In this document: positions 40,222-40,458 of the stretch, piece after piece
How positions within the stretch are numbered: position 1 is the stretch's first letter
Layout: every line of letters begins with the position of its first letter
From: an uncultured Oscillospiraceae bacterium
GTDB lineage: Bacteria; Bacillota; Clostridia; Oscillospirales; Ruminococcaceae
Reading direction: 5' to 3'
NCBI GenBank assembly: GCA_949285935.1
Contig: CASEAH010000085.1
Coordinates: 1-40,458, forward strand
DNA: 40,458 nt
Notes under the pieces: model-generated
Told to the model about the DNA's origin: nothing
Seen by the model: the letters and a program-made list of their open reading frames with translations, nothing else
The model's database searches: none
Made by a program: the position numbers and the translations under genes

Positions 40222-40458
40222 ATGAAACGTATCGTGCTCTGCCTCTGCGCACTGGCGATGGTGCTGTCCTTGGCCGCCTGCGGCGCGGAATCCGCTCCGT
40301 CCTCGTCCAGCTCTTCTCAGGAGCAGTCTGCATCCAGCTCTCAGCCCGCTTCCGAGCCTCAGTCAGAGTCTGCCACTGCGGCGGATTATGAAAAATACAC
40401 CTTTACCTTCGAAGTTCCTGAAGGATTTACTGAGGTGGACGGAGCCGATGCCGGCGTC
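40222..40458 (+). CDS. Lipoprotein, N-terminal part (runs off the window)
   Basis: Seventy-nine codons are present from ATG 40222, which follows AGGAGG. The signal peptide M-K-R-I-V-L-C-L-C-A-L-A-M-V-L-S-L-A-A-C ends in a lipobox L-A-A-C (Cys20). A Ser/Gln/Glu-rich linker of about 40 residues follows, and then a beta-rich start Y-T-F-T-F-E-V-P-E-G-F-T-E-V. The rest lies outside, so the family is unknown. The linker resembles that of the lipoprotein at 38044. Confidence 0.85.
   Translation, partial: MKRIVLCLCALAMVLSLAACGAESAPSSSSSSQEQSASSSQPASEPQSESATAADYEKYTFTFEVPEGFTEVDGADAGV

Overview
The window looks like chromosome of an anaerobic, GC-rich Firmicute of the Clostridia (Oscillospiraceae / Flavonifractor-like). 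The evidence is the oxygen-independent thiazole route (ThiH rather than ThiO), strong AGGAGG ribosome sites, Gram-positive lipoproteins, DegV, DUF2871 and DUF2200 families, and an ArsP-type arsenic operon. This placement is inferred from gene style; no marker gene or rRNA is present.

Left edge (1-2521) is the end of an integrated element. It holds the first 32 codons of a tyrosine recombinase running off the edge, a decayed copy of an attachment-type repeat, a two-gene RelA/SpoT-domain toxin plus Panacea-domain antitoxin pair, and a second repeat copy that ends in an intact 3' half of tRNA-Pro(UGG), followed by that tRNA's terminator. A third, degraded repeat copy lies 10 kb away at 12841-13078, beside a low-GC restriction-modification cassette. 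3072-6721 is the thiSFGHE operon behind a strong promoter and a leader hairpin. 6722-7646 is a decay zone with a candidate structured RNA, a helicase N-terminal pseudogene and a perfect 70-bp tandem duplication.

7647-12799 carries the most unusual genes: a DUF3089 lipoprotein, a two-TM double-Rossmann protein ending in a ryanodine-receptor (RyR) type domain, and a TIR / NB-ARC / TPR protein resembling an NLR immune receptor. 13296-15546 is a type II restriction system on the minus strand: controller, NotI-like endonuclease, beta-class methyltransferase. A GNAT acetyltransferase follows.

17170-20710 is a tight seven-gene operon: deformylase-like protein, TIGR04076, SDR, flavodoxin, Vat-like acetyltransferase, phosphodiesterase, DUF6933-like. 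20849-23144 is an arsenic operon (arsR, arsP, thioredoxin-like, arsC) with two matching operators. 23428-29003 holds an XRE regulator, then a minus-strand cluster: VWA protein, second Vat-like acetyltransferase, DUF2200, macrodomain fusion, P-loop kinase, DUF6132, TrxB and TrxA. 29148-31380 is a TetR gene and three membrane proteins sharing an operator motif. 31985-34452 is a DegV pair divergent from a second TetR regulator.

35299-40458 has a LysR regulator divergent from an FMN reductase, an alpha/beta hydrolase and a cyclophilin-like lipoprotein, then a carboxymuconolactone decarboxylase-cupin fusion and the start of another lipoprotein. No CRISPR array, rRNA, complete tRNA or complete transposon was seen.
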